From contig NZ_JBMGQR010000063.1 of assembly GCF_049059935.1 (NCBI RefSeq), forward strand, positions 1 through 25,326: a stretch of DNA of 25,326 bases, written 5' to 3'. Below the pieces are notes generated by a model, which did not search any database, was not told where the DNA came from, and was given only the letters and a program-made list of their open reading frames with translations. The position numbers and the translations under genes were made by a program. Each line of letters opens with the position of its first letter. Within the stretch, counting starts at the first letter, position 1. The DNA is from JAURVT01 sp049059935. Lineage in GTDB: Bacteria > Actinomycetota > Actinomycetes > Propionibacteriales > Nocardioidaceae. Below, one piece after another: positions 1 to 6,682 of this stretch.

Positions 1-174
1 AAGCTCGTGCCCGACCTGACCTACCCCGTCACCGGCCTGGGCTGCGTCGACCGCGTCTACACCGACCACGCCACCTTCGCCCTGACCGACGGGACCGTCA
101 CCGCCGTCGACACCCACGGCACCACCGTCGACGAGCTCGCAGACAGGCTCGGCCTGGACCTCAGGACCTCCTGA
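1..174 (+). CDS. 3-oxoacid CoA-transferase subunit B, C-terminal fragment
   Basis: The first 57 codons are open from the window edge and end in TGA. The translation contains YPVTGLGCVDRVYTD, which matches the conserved C-terminal region of subunit B of 3-oxoacid (succinyl-CoA:acetoacetate or 3-oxoadipate type) CoA-transferases. The usual acidic tail follows and ends in ELADRLGLDL. The enzyme moves CoA between succinyl-CoA and a 3-oxoacid in ketone-body or aromatic-acid catabolism. The start and catalytic glutamate lie outside the window, so the substrate cannot be assigned. The gene is convergent with the next one, only 10 bases away, and its stop codon lies in a shared hairpin. Confidence 0.82.
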   Translation, partial: KLVPDLTYPVTGLGCVDRVYTDHATFALTDGTVTAVDTHGTTVDELADRLGLDLRTS

Positions 175-189
175 CGCACCGTGCTCAGG
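170..189. terminator. Compact hairpin containing both stop codons of a convergent gene pair
   Basis: CCTGA (170-174) pairs with TCAGG (185-189). An inner GCA/TGC pair (176-178, 182-184) surrounds a CCG loop, with one bulged C at 175, giving about 8 bp. The two TGA stops of the flanking genes sit in opposite arms. There is no T-tract, as is common for GC-rich actinobacterial terminators. Function is inferred from position and fold. Confidence 0.45.
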
Positions 190-1192
190 CGGCGCGGTCC
201 CGGTACATGGCTCGGTCGGCCGCGTCGACGAGGTCCGCTCCCCCGGTCGTGTCGTCGGAGACGGCTCGTCCGATGCTCACCGTCAGCGTCACCTCGCCCG
301 CACCGGTGGCCATCGGCCGGGCGATCGCCTCGCGCACGCGGTCGGCCACCGCGGACAGGATCCGGTCCGGATCGGCGTCGACGGCGAGGTCGCTGCACAC
401 CACGACGAACTCGTCGTCTCCCAGCCGGGCGACGGTGTCCGCGCGACGCAGCTCGGCTCGGATCCGTCGCGCCGCCTCCCGCAGCACGTCGTCGGCGACG
501 CGGTCGCCCTTCGTGCGCCGCAATGCCTCGAAGTCGTCGACGTCGATGAACAGCACCCCGGTCGCCCGACCCAGGCGTCGCCCTGCGGCGAGCGCGGCGT
601 CCAGCCGGGCGCTGAGGCCGGTCCGGTTCGACACGTCGGTCACGGGGTCGTGGGTGCTGACGTGGGCGAGGTCGTGGGTGGCGGCGCGGACCTCCGCGGC
701 CTCGAAGGCCATCATCTGGTGCGTGGTGGCGACGTCGGCCAGCAACCGCGCGACCTCGAGGACGTCGGGCGTCAGCGCGTCGGGTCGCGTGAGATACAGG
801 CTGAGGACGCCCCAGCACCGACCGCGGCCGACCAGCGGCAGGGCGGCGACCCCGCCGACCCCCGCGTCCTCGGCGACCCGTGCGAACTCGGGCCAGGGCC
901 GGAGCTGGGCGGACCCGAGCGCCGTGACGTCGGCCGTCGAGCGAACCGCCTCGTGCACCGGGCCCCGCCCGTGGTCGTCCTGCACGCTCCCGAGCCGACC
1001 GGCGAGCTCGGTGGTGGCGTGCACGTGACGCGCGCGCCCGTCCTCGACCAGGGCGACCCCGACGCCGGCGACGACGACGAACAGGTCACCGGCCGCGTCG
1101 GACAGCGCCCGCGCCGCGACCCGGGCGGTCAGCGGCTCGGTGGCCCTGCCGATGAGGTGGGCCAGGGCGTGGTAGACGGCACGTTCGTCCAT
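185..1192 (-). CDS. GAF-GGDEF protein with degenerate diguanylate cyclase site
   Basis: The product has 335 aa, with a GAF sensor at about residues 20-160 and a GGDEF domain at about 170-330. The signature reads GDDEF (258-262) instead of GGDEF. The normally conserved FKxxND segment reads FEALRR (221-226), so the Asn that contacts the guanine base in characterised cyclases is Arg225. The first metal site survives as FIDVDD. The allosteric I-site RxxD is intact (R249 to D252, five residues before GDDEF). I infer a c-di-GMP-binding or regulatory pseudo-enzyme rather than an active cyclase. I chose the ATG at 1192 because its MDERAVYHAL aligns with the N terminus of the divergent GAF-GGDEF-EAL paralogue. 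Upstream starts at 1255 and 1321 are open but lack a good ribosome site. No transmembrane segment is seen, so the protein is cytosolic. Confidence 0.85.
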   Translation of the reverse strand: MDERAVYHALAHLIGRATEPLTARVAARALSDAAGDLFVVVAGVGVALVEDGRARHVHATTELAGRLGSVQDDHGRGPVHEAVRSTADVTALGSAQLRPWPEFARVAEDAGVGGVAALPLVGRGRCWGVLSLYLTRPDALTPDVLEVARLLADVATTHQMMAFEAAEVRAATHDLAHVSTHDPVTDVSNRTGLSARLDAALAAGRRLGRATGVLFIDVDDFEALRRTKGDRVADDVLREAARRIRAELRRADTVARLGDDEFVVVCSDLAVDADPDRILSAVADRVREAIARPMATGAGEVTLTVSIGRAVSDDTTGGADLVDAADRAMYRDRAA

Positions 1193-1245
1193 CGCGGAGC
1201 CAATCGGGAGTCGCCGCGGGGCGACCTCGTCGCCGGGCTGACGCG

Positions 1246-1266
1246 TCCTGGTCATGAGAACCAGGA
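1246..1266 (-). promoter_or_regulatory. Perfect 7-bp stem-loop in leader of the GAF-GGDEF gene
   Basis: TCCTGGT (1246-1252) and ACCAGGA (1260-1266) are exact inverted repeats around a 7-base loop, 54 bases upstream of the ATG at 1192. It could be a leader RNA hairpin or an operator. The loop is not the A..G hexaloop expected for a classical ANTAR target. Confidence 0.3.
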
Positions 1267-1334
1267 ATGACCCCCGCTTGGACACGGAGATCGTCGTACC
1301 CCTGACTCTTGGACGGTACACCCGAAACGGACAC

Positions 1335-1356
1335 CTCGACCGTGGTTCGGGTCGAG
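1335..1356 (-). terminator. Hairpin just after the GAF-ANTAR gene
   Basis: CTCGACC (1335-1341) and GGTCGAG (1350-1356) form a perfect 7-bp stem with an 8-base loop. It lies 8 bases past the GAF-ANTAR stop on the minus strand and before the GAF-GGDEF gene on the same strand. It could terminate or attenuate read-through between the two. No T-run follows. Confidence 0.4.
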
Positions 1357-1364
1357 CCCGGCTC

Positions 1365-2078
1365 CTAGGACGTCCCGCGAGGACCCGGGGCGCCCGGGCG
1401 CCGCGGGTGCTCCAGTCGCGACGTCAGCACGAGCCGCTGGGCGACGTCGCGGAGCTTGACGTTCTCGTCCTGGGAGTAGCGACGCAGGATGCTGAACGCC
1501 CGTTCGGCGTCGACGCCGTGGCGCTCCATCAGGATCCCCTGGGCCTGGCCGATCAGGGTGCGGGTCGACAGCGCGACCTCGAGATGGTCGATCCGGAGCA
1601 GGTGCGACAGCGCCACGGCGCTGTGCTGCGCGAAGTCCTGGGCGAGGGACGCGTCCTCGGGGTCGAAGGGCCCGCTCGTGGCCCGGTAGAGGTTGAGTGC
1701 GCCGACACGGCGTCCGCCGGCGTGCATCTCGGTGGCCAGGACGCTCACGAAGCCCAGCTCGACGGCTCGCGGGCCCCAGGTCGGCCAGCGATCGTCGGTG
1801 CCGAGGTCGCCGCTCCAGACCGTTCGTGACTCGGTTGCGGCCTCGACGCACGGGCCCTCGCCGAGCTCGTGCTGGGCCTCGTCGGCGCTGCGGACCGCCG
1901 GGCTGGTCGCGGCGACGGTCTCGAGCCTGCCGTCGCGGATCAGCGTGATGCCGGCCTCGGTCGCGCCGAACGTCCTGCGGGCGAACTCGACCACCTGCTC
2001 GACGGTGCTCGACAGCCCGGTCCCCTGGGAAAGCTCGCGGGCCAGCACGGCCAGATCGGTACGCAGGTCGGCGGACAT
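1365..2078 (-). CDS. GAF-ANTAR RNA-binding antitermination regulator
   Basis: The product has 237 aa. A GAF domain spans about residues 20-160 and an ANTAR domain about 165-222. The ANTAR hallmark is clear: TRTLIGQAQGILMERHG followed by AERAFSILRRYSQDENVKLRDVA. ANTAR domains bind tandem stem-loop RNAs and suppress termination, and the GAF domain is presumed to gate this in response to a ligand, redox state or partner. Its GAF shares the GEGPC/SGPC, DRWP and LNLYR/LDLYR patterns with both neighbouring GGDEF proteins, suggesting a common signal or domain duplication. I chose the ATG at 2078, where recognisable protein begins; the open frame upstream to 2243 has shadow-like composition. It lies 172 bases upstream of the GAF-GGDEF gene on the same strand and is divergent from the GAF-GGDEF-EAL gene. 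Confidence 0.88.
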   Translation of the reverse strand: MSADLRTDLAVLARELSQGTGLSSTVEQVVEFARRTFGATEAGITLIRDGRLETVAATSPAVRSADEAQHELGEGPCVEAATESRTVWSGDLGTDDRWPTWGPRAVELGFVSVLATEMHAGGRRVGALNLYRATSGPFDPEDASLAQDFAQHSAVALSHLLRIDHLEVALSTRTLIGQAQGILMERHGVDAERAFSILRRYSQDENVKLRDVAQRLVLTSRLEHPRRPGAPGPRGTS

Positions 2079-2505
2079 CGGGACTCGTCTCGGCCACGAC
2101 ACGTGCGGCGTCGCGGCGGGTAGGTGATGCGTGATCACCCGGCGCGATCGACGCTGCGCATCGGTGAAGATGAGCTCGGACTTCGCGACGACGTGGCTCG
2201 GAGCGGGCCGCGGGGCCCGGGCGGCAGACGGCGGCACCGACACCGTCCGTCCCCCGAAGACGGGAAGTTCCTCTCAACACTACGCACTCGTCCGCAGGGT
2301 CCCGACGGCCGGGGGCCCGGCGCACGACCGCGTGTCGCGCCCGCGATCTGCGCATCCGGCCGTACCAGCCTTACAGTGATTGCGCCCAACCGTTCCGGTC
2401 CGGTTGCGTGGACGAGCTCGTCGACCGGGTACCAGCGTGGCTATACCCCCTCGGTCACGGTCCCGGTGCACGGCGCACGCCGTCGCGCAGCAGATCGGAT
2501 CGCTG
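2079..2505. other. 427-base divergent intergenic region between GAF-ANTAR and GAF-GGDEF-EAL genes
   Basis: No convincing gene is seen; the open frames here are composition shadows. The region must hold promoters for both divergent genes. It contains a 6-bp perfect stem-loop GGTGAT/ATCACC (2123-2128, 2134-2139) in the GAF-ANTAR leader, and two inverted repeats nearer the EAL gene at 2387-2406 and 2427-2448. No clear -35/-10 pair was identified. Confidence 0.5.
2387..2448 (+). promoter_or_regulatory. Tandem inverted repeats upstream of the GGDEF-EAL gene
   Basis: The first repeat is CAACCG (2387-2392), an 8-base gap, then CGGTTG (2401-2406). The second is GGGTACCA (2427-2434), GCG, then TGG (2438-2440) and TACCC (2444-2448) with a CTA bulge. 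Two stem-loops 20 bases apart in a leader are reminiscent of ANTAR targets, but the loops do not fit the known hexaloop consensus. They could equally be operators. Confidence 0.3.
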
Positions 2506-4335
2506 GTGGACCACCAGAGAATCAACGAGGCAGTGGCCCGGTTGTCCGCCGTGGCGACCGAGGACGTCCCGGCGCGCACCACGTTGGCCGAGCTGTGCGA
2601 CCTCGCGGCCGACGTGCTGGACGTCGACGGTGTCGGCGTGATGCTCACCGACAGCGACCGCAACCGGTACGTGCACGCGACGACCTCGTCGGCCGCGGTG
2701 ATGGAACGCACCCAGGAGTCGCTGCGGAGCGGACCCTGCCGCGACGCGGCCCGGACCGGCGAGACCGTGACGGTGGTCGGCCTGGAGCAGATCGACCGAT
2801 GGCCGGGGTTCTCCGCCACGGCGGCCGAGGTGGGCCTCGGCGCGATCGCCGCGCTGCCGCTGATGAGCCGCGGCCGGTGCTGGGGGGTGCTCGACCTCTA
2901 CCGCTCGCGCGCGGTCCCCTGGGACGGCGCCGAGCTGCAGGCCGCCCGGTTGCTCGCGGACGTGGCGACGTCGCACGTCGTCACCGCGTCGGACCGTGAC
3001 GCGGCCCGGCTGGCGCAGGCGCAGCTGGCCCACGTCAGCAGCCACGACGACCTCACCGGGCTGCCGAACCGGTCCCTGCTGATCGAGCGGCTGTCGTGGG
3101 CGCTGGAGTCGGCACGCTCCAAGGGCGAGGCGGTGGGCGTCATCTTCGCCGACCTCGACCACTTCAAGTTCGTCAACGACACCCACGGCCACCGCGCCGG
3201 CGATCTCGTGCTCGGCGAGACCGCGCGCCGGCTCAACGGTGCGGCCCGCCCCGCCGACACCGTCGGCCGACTGGCCGGGGACGAGTTCGTCCTCGTCTGC
3301 GGCGAGCTGGAGACCACCGACCGCGGCGGGCCCGGCCGGGTGCTCGAGGCGGTGGCAGCCAAGGTGCGCGAGTCGATGGCCACCCCCATCGTCCTGCCCG
3401 GCGGACCCGTCCGGCTCGACGTCAGCCTCGGCGCCGCCACCTCCACCGGCGGCACGACGGCCGAGGACCTGCTGCACGAGGCCGACACGGCCATGTACCT
3501 GGCCAAGCACGCCTCCGACAGGACTCTCCTCCCGATCCGCGACCTGGACTCGCGATCGACCGTTCCGCTGACGGCGCCCCGCGACGGACCTCTCGACGGC
3601 GCCCTGGACCGCAACGAGTTCGAGATGCACTACCAGCCGGTCGTCCGGTCGACCCGCCCCGACGAGATCCACGGCGTCGAGGCGCTGGTGCGGTGGCGAG
3701 GGCAGGACGGCGAGGTGCTCCCGGCGCAGGCGTTCGTCGAGTCAGCGGTGCGACGGGGCGTGCTCCCGACCTCGGGGGCCTGGGGCATCGACCAGGTGTG
3801 CGCCCAGGTGGCCCGGTGGAACGCCGACCACGGCGAGCACGCCCCCCGGGTCGCCTACGTGAACCTCGGCGCGCACGAGGTCAACGACCCCTCGTTGCCG
3901 AGCATGCTCGACTCGGCGTGCTCGCGCCACGGTGTGCAGCCCCACCAGATCGGTCTCGAGATCGTCGAGCACGACTTCGTCCACCCCGGGCTGATCGACC
4001 GCCTCACGGTCCTGCGCACCCGAGGGCATCCCCTCGCGGTCGACGACTTCGGCACCGGCTACTCGTCCATCTCACGCCTCTTCGACCTCCAGGTCGACGT
4101 CGCGAAGATCGACCGGCGCTTCGTCCAGGGCCTCCCCGACGACGCCCGCCGCGCCGGGTTCGTCCAGGCGGTCATCGCGATCGCCGCGTCGCTCGGGCTG
4201 GAGGTGGTGGCCGAGGGTGTCGAGACACCCGCGCAGCAGAGGTTCCTGACCGACATCGGCTGCACCTACCTCCAGGGCTACCTGCTCGGCCCCCCTCAGG
4301 CGGCCGCCGATCTCGCACCGCGGTTCCGGGCCTGA
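2506..4335 (+). CDS. GAF-GGDEF-EAL c-di-GMP turnover protein
   Basis: The product has 609 aa from the GTG at 2506, chosen because VDHQRINEAVARL aligns with MDERAVYHALAHL of the nearby GAF-GGDEF paralogue; an open TTG lies at 2380. GAF spans about residues 30-160, GGDEF about 180-345 and EAL about 365-600. The GGDEF site reads AGDEF (257-261), with an intact HFKFVNDTHGH substrate segment and I-site RPAD (248-251), so cyclase activity is possible. The EAL domain keeps EALVRW, the VNLG Asn, LEIVE, DDFGTGYSS, KIDRRF, AEGVE and YLQGY. All the metal and catalytic positions I can recognise are therefore present, and I infer an active phosphodiesterase. No membrane segments are seen. It probably makes and/or degrades c-di-GMP under GAF control. 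Confidence 0.9.
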   Translation: MDHQRINEAVARLSAVATEDVPARTTLAELCDLAADVLDVDGVGVMLTDSDRNRYVHATTSSAAVMERTQESLRSGPCRDAARTGETVTVVGLEQIDRWPGFSATAAEVGLGAIAALPLMSRGRCWGVLDLYRSRAVPWDGAELQAARLLADVATSHVVTASDRDAARLAQAQLAHVSSHDDLTGLPNRSLLIERLSWALESARSKGEAVGVIFADLDHFKFVNDTHGHRAGDLVLGETARRLNGAARPADTVGRLAGDEFVLVCGELETTDRGGPGRVLEAVAAKVRESMATPIVLPGGPVRLDVSLGAATSTGGTTAEDLLHEADTAMYLAKHASDRTLLPIRDLDSRSTVPLTAPRDGPLDGALDRNEFEMHYQPVVRSTRPDEIHGVEALVRWRGQDGEVLPAQAFVESAVRRGVLPTSGAWGIDQVCAQVARWNADHGEHAPRVAYVNLGAHEVNDPSLPSMLDSACSRHGVQPHQIGLEIVEHDFVHPGLIDRLTVLRTRGHPLAVDDFGTGYSSISRLFDLQVDVAKIDRRFVQGLPDDARRAGFVQAVIAIAASLGLEVVAEGVETPAQQRFLTDIGCTYLQGYLLGPPQAAADLAPRFRA

Positions 4336-4342
4336 GGCGGTG

Positions 4343-4356
4343 CGCGGACGTCCGCG
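4343..4356 (+). terminator. 14-base perfect palindrome after the GGDEF-EAL gene
   Basis: CGCGGACGTCCGCG starts 7 bases after the stop codon. As RNA it forms a 5-bp stem with an ACGT loop. No T-tract follows. It is a possible terminator or protein-binding site. Confidence 0.35.
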
Positions 4357-4382
4357 TGGTCAGGATCCGGACGCCGGACGGC

Positions 4383-4388
4383 TAGGCT
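4383..4388 (+). promoter_or_regulatory. Candidate -10 element TAGGCT
   Basis: TAGGCT fits the actinobacterial TAnnnT -10 pattern and precedes a purine-rich stretch (GAGGGAGAG, 4395-4403) upstream of the small gene ending at 4743. No clear -35 box was found. Confidence 0.35.
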
Positions 4389-4419
4389 CGCCACGAGGGA
4401 GAGATCGTGCTGCCTCTGC

Positions 4420-4743
4420 GTGGGCCGTCCGGCTCACCACCTGCCGGCTTGCGCCCGGTCGCCCCGCCTGCGGGGCCACCACAGTCGGGCAGCCGCCATC
4501 CCTCCACACCGTTCGTCCCGCTTCCTCGAGCTGAGCGACCTCGTCCAGGCCCGTTGCTGGAGCGCGGGGTACGTGGCACCCGAGGAGTGGGTGCACTGGA
4601 TCCTCGAGCTGGAGATCGCGGCGTGGGCACGCCGCCACGGCACCTCGCTCGACGCGGCCGAGGCGTCCATGCCGCTCGACCACGCGACAGTCCTCGGCGA
4701 CGAGCTCGTGCGGACGGCCCTCGACGACCTCGCCCCCGACTGA
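4420..4743 (+). CDS. Small hypothetical protein
   Basis: The frame gives 107 aa from the GTG at 4420. From about residue 33 the translation looks like a real acidic helical protein (FLELSDLVQARCWSAG, WVHWILELEIAAWARRHG, LGDELVRTALDDLAPD). The first 32 residues look like low-complexity shadow. The ribosome-site-like GAGGGAGAG (4395-4403) would best serve a GTG at 4407 in another frame, so the true start is uncertain and a frameshift near 4410-4515 is possible. Its stop codon lies in a hairpin shared with the convergent ABC permease gene, which supports this reading frame. No family is recognised and no signal peptide or membrane segment is seen. Confidence 0.5.
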   Translation: MGRPAHHLPACARSPRLRGHHSRAAAIPPHRSSRFLELSDLVQARCWSAGYVAPEEWVHWILELEIAAWARRHGTSLDAAEASMPLDHATVLGDELVRTALDDLAPD

Positions 4744-4765
4744 CCCGGGCCGGCGCCCGTGGTCA
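4741..4765. terminator. Bidirectional terminator hairpin containing both stop codons
   Basis: TGACC (4741-4745) and CGGGC (4746-4750) pair with GCCCG (4755-4759) and GGTCA (4761-4765). This gives a 10-bp stem with one bulged T at 4760 and a CGGC loop. The outermost three bases of each arm are the TGA stops of the two convergent genes. The fold is symmetric enough to serve both strands; no T-tract is seen. Confidence 0.65.
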
Positions 4766-5605
4766 CCTCCCGAGGTTGCGGTAGGTGCGGGTGCAGAGCA
4801 GCCCGAAGAGCAGGCCGATCCCTGCGCTCCACACCAGGGACTGCAGCACCAGCGACGCCGTGTCGGCGCCGCCCAGCAGCAGTGCCCGCTGGTCGGCCGT
4901 CGCGGTGTCGCCGAGGATGAGCGAGCGGGCGGCGTTGATGACCACGCTGACCGGCTGGTGGGTCGCGAACCCCTGCAGCCAGTCGGGCATCGTCGCGACC
5001 GGCACGAAGGCCGAGGAGGCGAAGGTGAGCGGGAAGATGATCGGGAACGTCGCGGCGTTGACCGCCTCGGGGCTGCGCACGACGAGGCCGATCAGGGCGT
5101 AGCCGAGGCTGACCGCGAGCGCGAAGAGCAGCAGGAGCAGCAGCGCGGCGACCAACCCGGTGAAGCTCGCGGGCCGGAAGCCCACGGCGTACCCGGTGGC
5201 CACGAGGACGAGCAGGCCGAACGCGTTGTTGACGGTGTCGGCCACCACCCGCCCCCCGAAGACCGCGCTCCGCGACATCGGCAGCGAGCGCAGCCGGTCG
5301 ACGAAGCCCTTCTGCATGTCGTCGGCCAGCGCGAAGCCGGTGACGCCCGCCGAGAAGAGCACCGTCTGCACGGCGATGCCCGGCACCAGGTAGTTGACGT
5401 AGTTCAGGCCCTGCAGACCGCCGATCGCGCCGCCGAACACGTAGCGGAAGAGCAGCGTGAACATGATCGGGGAGACCACGTTGAACACGACCTGCTCGGG
5501 CTGACGAGACAGACGTCGCAGGTTGCGGCCGGCCATCGCGAGGGTGTCGCGCACCGCCCAGCCGAGGGCGCTCAGTGCGTGGGGACGTGCCGCGGTGCCG
5601 CTCAT
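4763..5605 (-). CDS. ABC-2 type transporter permease, DrrB-like
   Basis: The product has 280 aa with six predicted membrane segments at roughly 39-57, 73-93, 127-145, 148-175, 183-203 and 251-271. The segment before the third helix, DDMQKGFVDRLRSLPMSRSAVFGGR, is typical of the DrrB/ABC-2 membrane family that exports drugs or lipids. The start overlaps the stop of the upstream ATPase gene as ATGA, so the two are translationally coupled and should form one exporter. The substrate cannot be read from sequence. No dedicated regulator is adjacent. Confidence 0.92.
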   Translation of the reverse strand: MSGTAARPHALSALGWAVRDTLAMAGRNLRRLSRQPEQVVFNVVSPIMFTLLFRYVFGGAIGGLQGLNYVNYLVPGIAVQTVLFSAGVTGFALADDMQKGFVDRLRSLPMSRSAVFGGRVVADTVNNAFGLLVLVATGYAVGFRPASFTGLVAALLLLLLFALAVSLGYALIGLVVRSPEAVNAATFPIIFPLTFASSAFVPVATMPDWLQGFATHQPVSVVINAARSLILGDTATADQRALLLGGADTASLVLQSLVWSAGIGLLFGLLCTRTYRNLGR

Positions 5606-6603
5606 CGTCGGGTCTCCTTCGGGTCCGTGCCGGCGGGGTCGTCGTCCTGGGCGGCCTCGGGTGGTCTGCCCGTGAGGGAGAGGAAGACGTCGTCGAGGCT
5701 GGGCTCGCGCAGCGCCACGCCGCGGGCGGCGACCTGGCGCTCGTCGAGGCGACGCACCACCTCGGCCAGCACCCGGGTGCCGGCGCTCGCGGGGACGCGC
5801 ACGAGGTCACCGTCGACGCTCGGCGCACCCTCACCCACGTCGGTCAGCAGGCCGACCACCGCGTCGGCGTCGGCGGCGTCCTCGAGGCGCACCTCCACCA
5901 CGGCGCCACCGTGGCGCGCCTTGAGCTCTGCCGCGGTGCCCTCGGCGATCACCCGGCCGTGGTCGACCAGCGAGATCCGGTCGGCCAGGCGGTCGGCCTC
6001 CTCGAGGTACTGCGTGGTGAGCAGCACGGTCACCCCCTCGCGCACGAGGTCCTCGATCACGACCCACAGGTCGATGCGGCTCCGCGGGTCCAGACCGGTG
6101 GTCGGCTCGTCGAGGAACAGCACCGGCGGGCGGGCGACCAGGGCGGCGGCGAGGTCGAGCCGACGCCGCATGCCCCCCGAGTACGTCGTCGCGGTGCGTC
6201 CGCCCGCGTCGGTCAGGCCGAACTGCTCCAGCAGCGCGGTGGCCCGGCTGCGGGCCTCGGCCCCGGAGAGGTGGTTGAGACGGGCCACCAGCATGAGGTT
6301 CTCGCGGCCGGTGAGCTTCTCGTCGACGGCGGCGTACTGGCCGGCCAGCCCGATCCGGCGACGGGCCTCGGCCGGGTCGGCCAGGACGTCGACCCCGGCC
6401 ACCCGCGCCCGGCCGGAGTCGGGGCGGAGCAGGGTGGTCAGCACGTTGACGGTGGTGGTCTTGCCCGCCCCGTTGGGCCCGAGCAGGCCCAGCACCGAGC
6501 CGGGCTCCACGCTCAGCGACACCCCCTCGAGCGCCCGCACACCTCCCTTGAACGTCTTGACGAGGTCCTCGGCCAGGATCGCTGCATCACCCATGGCTCG
6601 CAT
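5602..6603 (-). CDS. ABC transporter ATPase, DrrA-like
   Basis: The product has 333 aa. Walker A is GPNGAGKTT (42-50), the ABC signature is YSGGMRRR (141-148) and Walker B is VLFLDEP (161-167). The switch segment reads TTQYLEEADRLADRI, with Gln where most ABC ATPases have His, which is usual in the DrrA daunorubicin-resistance subfamily. The C-terminal extension ending near SLDDVFLSLTG is also DrrA-like. I prefer the ATG at 6603 over the one at 6594 because GGAGGG lies 10 bases upstream. It powers export through the permease encoded downstream, which it overlaps by four bases. Confidence 0.93.
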   Translation of the reverse strand: MRAMGDAAILAEDLVKTFKGGVRALEGVSLSVEPGSVLGLLGPNGAGKTTTVNVLTTLLRPDSGRARVAGVDVLADPAEARRRIGLAGQYAAVDEKLTGRENLMLVARLNHLSGAEARSRATALLEQFGLTDAGGRTATTYSGGMRRRLDLAAALVARPPVLFLDEPTTGLDPRSRIDLWVVIEDLVREGVTVLLTTQYLEEADRLADRISLVDHGRVIAEGTAAELKARHGGAVVEVRLEDAADADAVVGLLTDVGEGAPSVDGDLVRVPASAGTRVLAEVVRRLDERQVAARGVALREPSLDDVFLSLTGRPPEAAQDDDPAGTDPKETRR

Positions 6604-6658
6604 TGTGTCCGAACCCTCCGACAGTCGTCGGCGGCGGTGGGCTGCTCGGAGTGCCGCT

Positions 6659-6681
6659 GCCCCGGCCGGTGGCCGCGGGGC
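6659..6681 (-). terminator. GC-rich hairpin after the TTT operon
   Basis: GCCCC-GGCC (6659-6667) pairs with GGCC (6671-6674) and GGGGC (6677-6681) around a GGT loop, with a two-base GC bulge. It begins one base after the dehydrogenase stop codon, the last gene of the minus-strand operon. No T-tract is present. Confidence 0.5.
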
Positions 6682-6682
6682 C

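Noticed and set aside
2427..2448. Classical ANTAR double-hexaloop RNA
   Set aside because: An AGCGTG hexaloop can be drawn, but the second closing pair is a C-C mismatch and the neighbouring hairpin has an 8-base loop. The known consensus is not met.
2380..2505. TTG start giving a longer GGDEF-EAL protein
   Set aside because: The extra 42 residues are Arg/Pro-rich shadow. The paralogue alignment puts the start at the GTG at 2506. It is not fully excluded.
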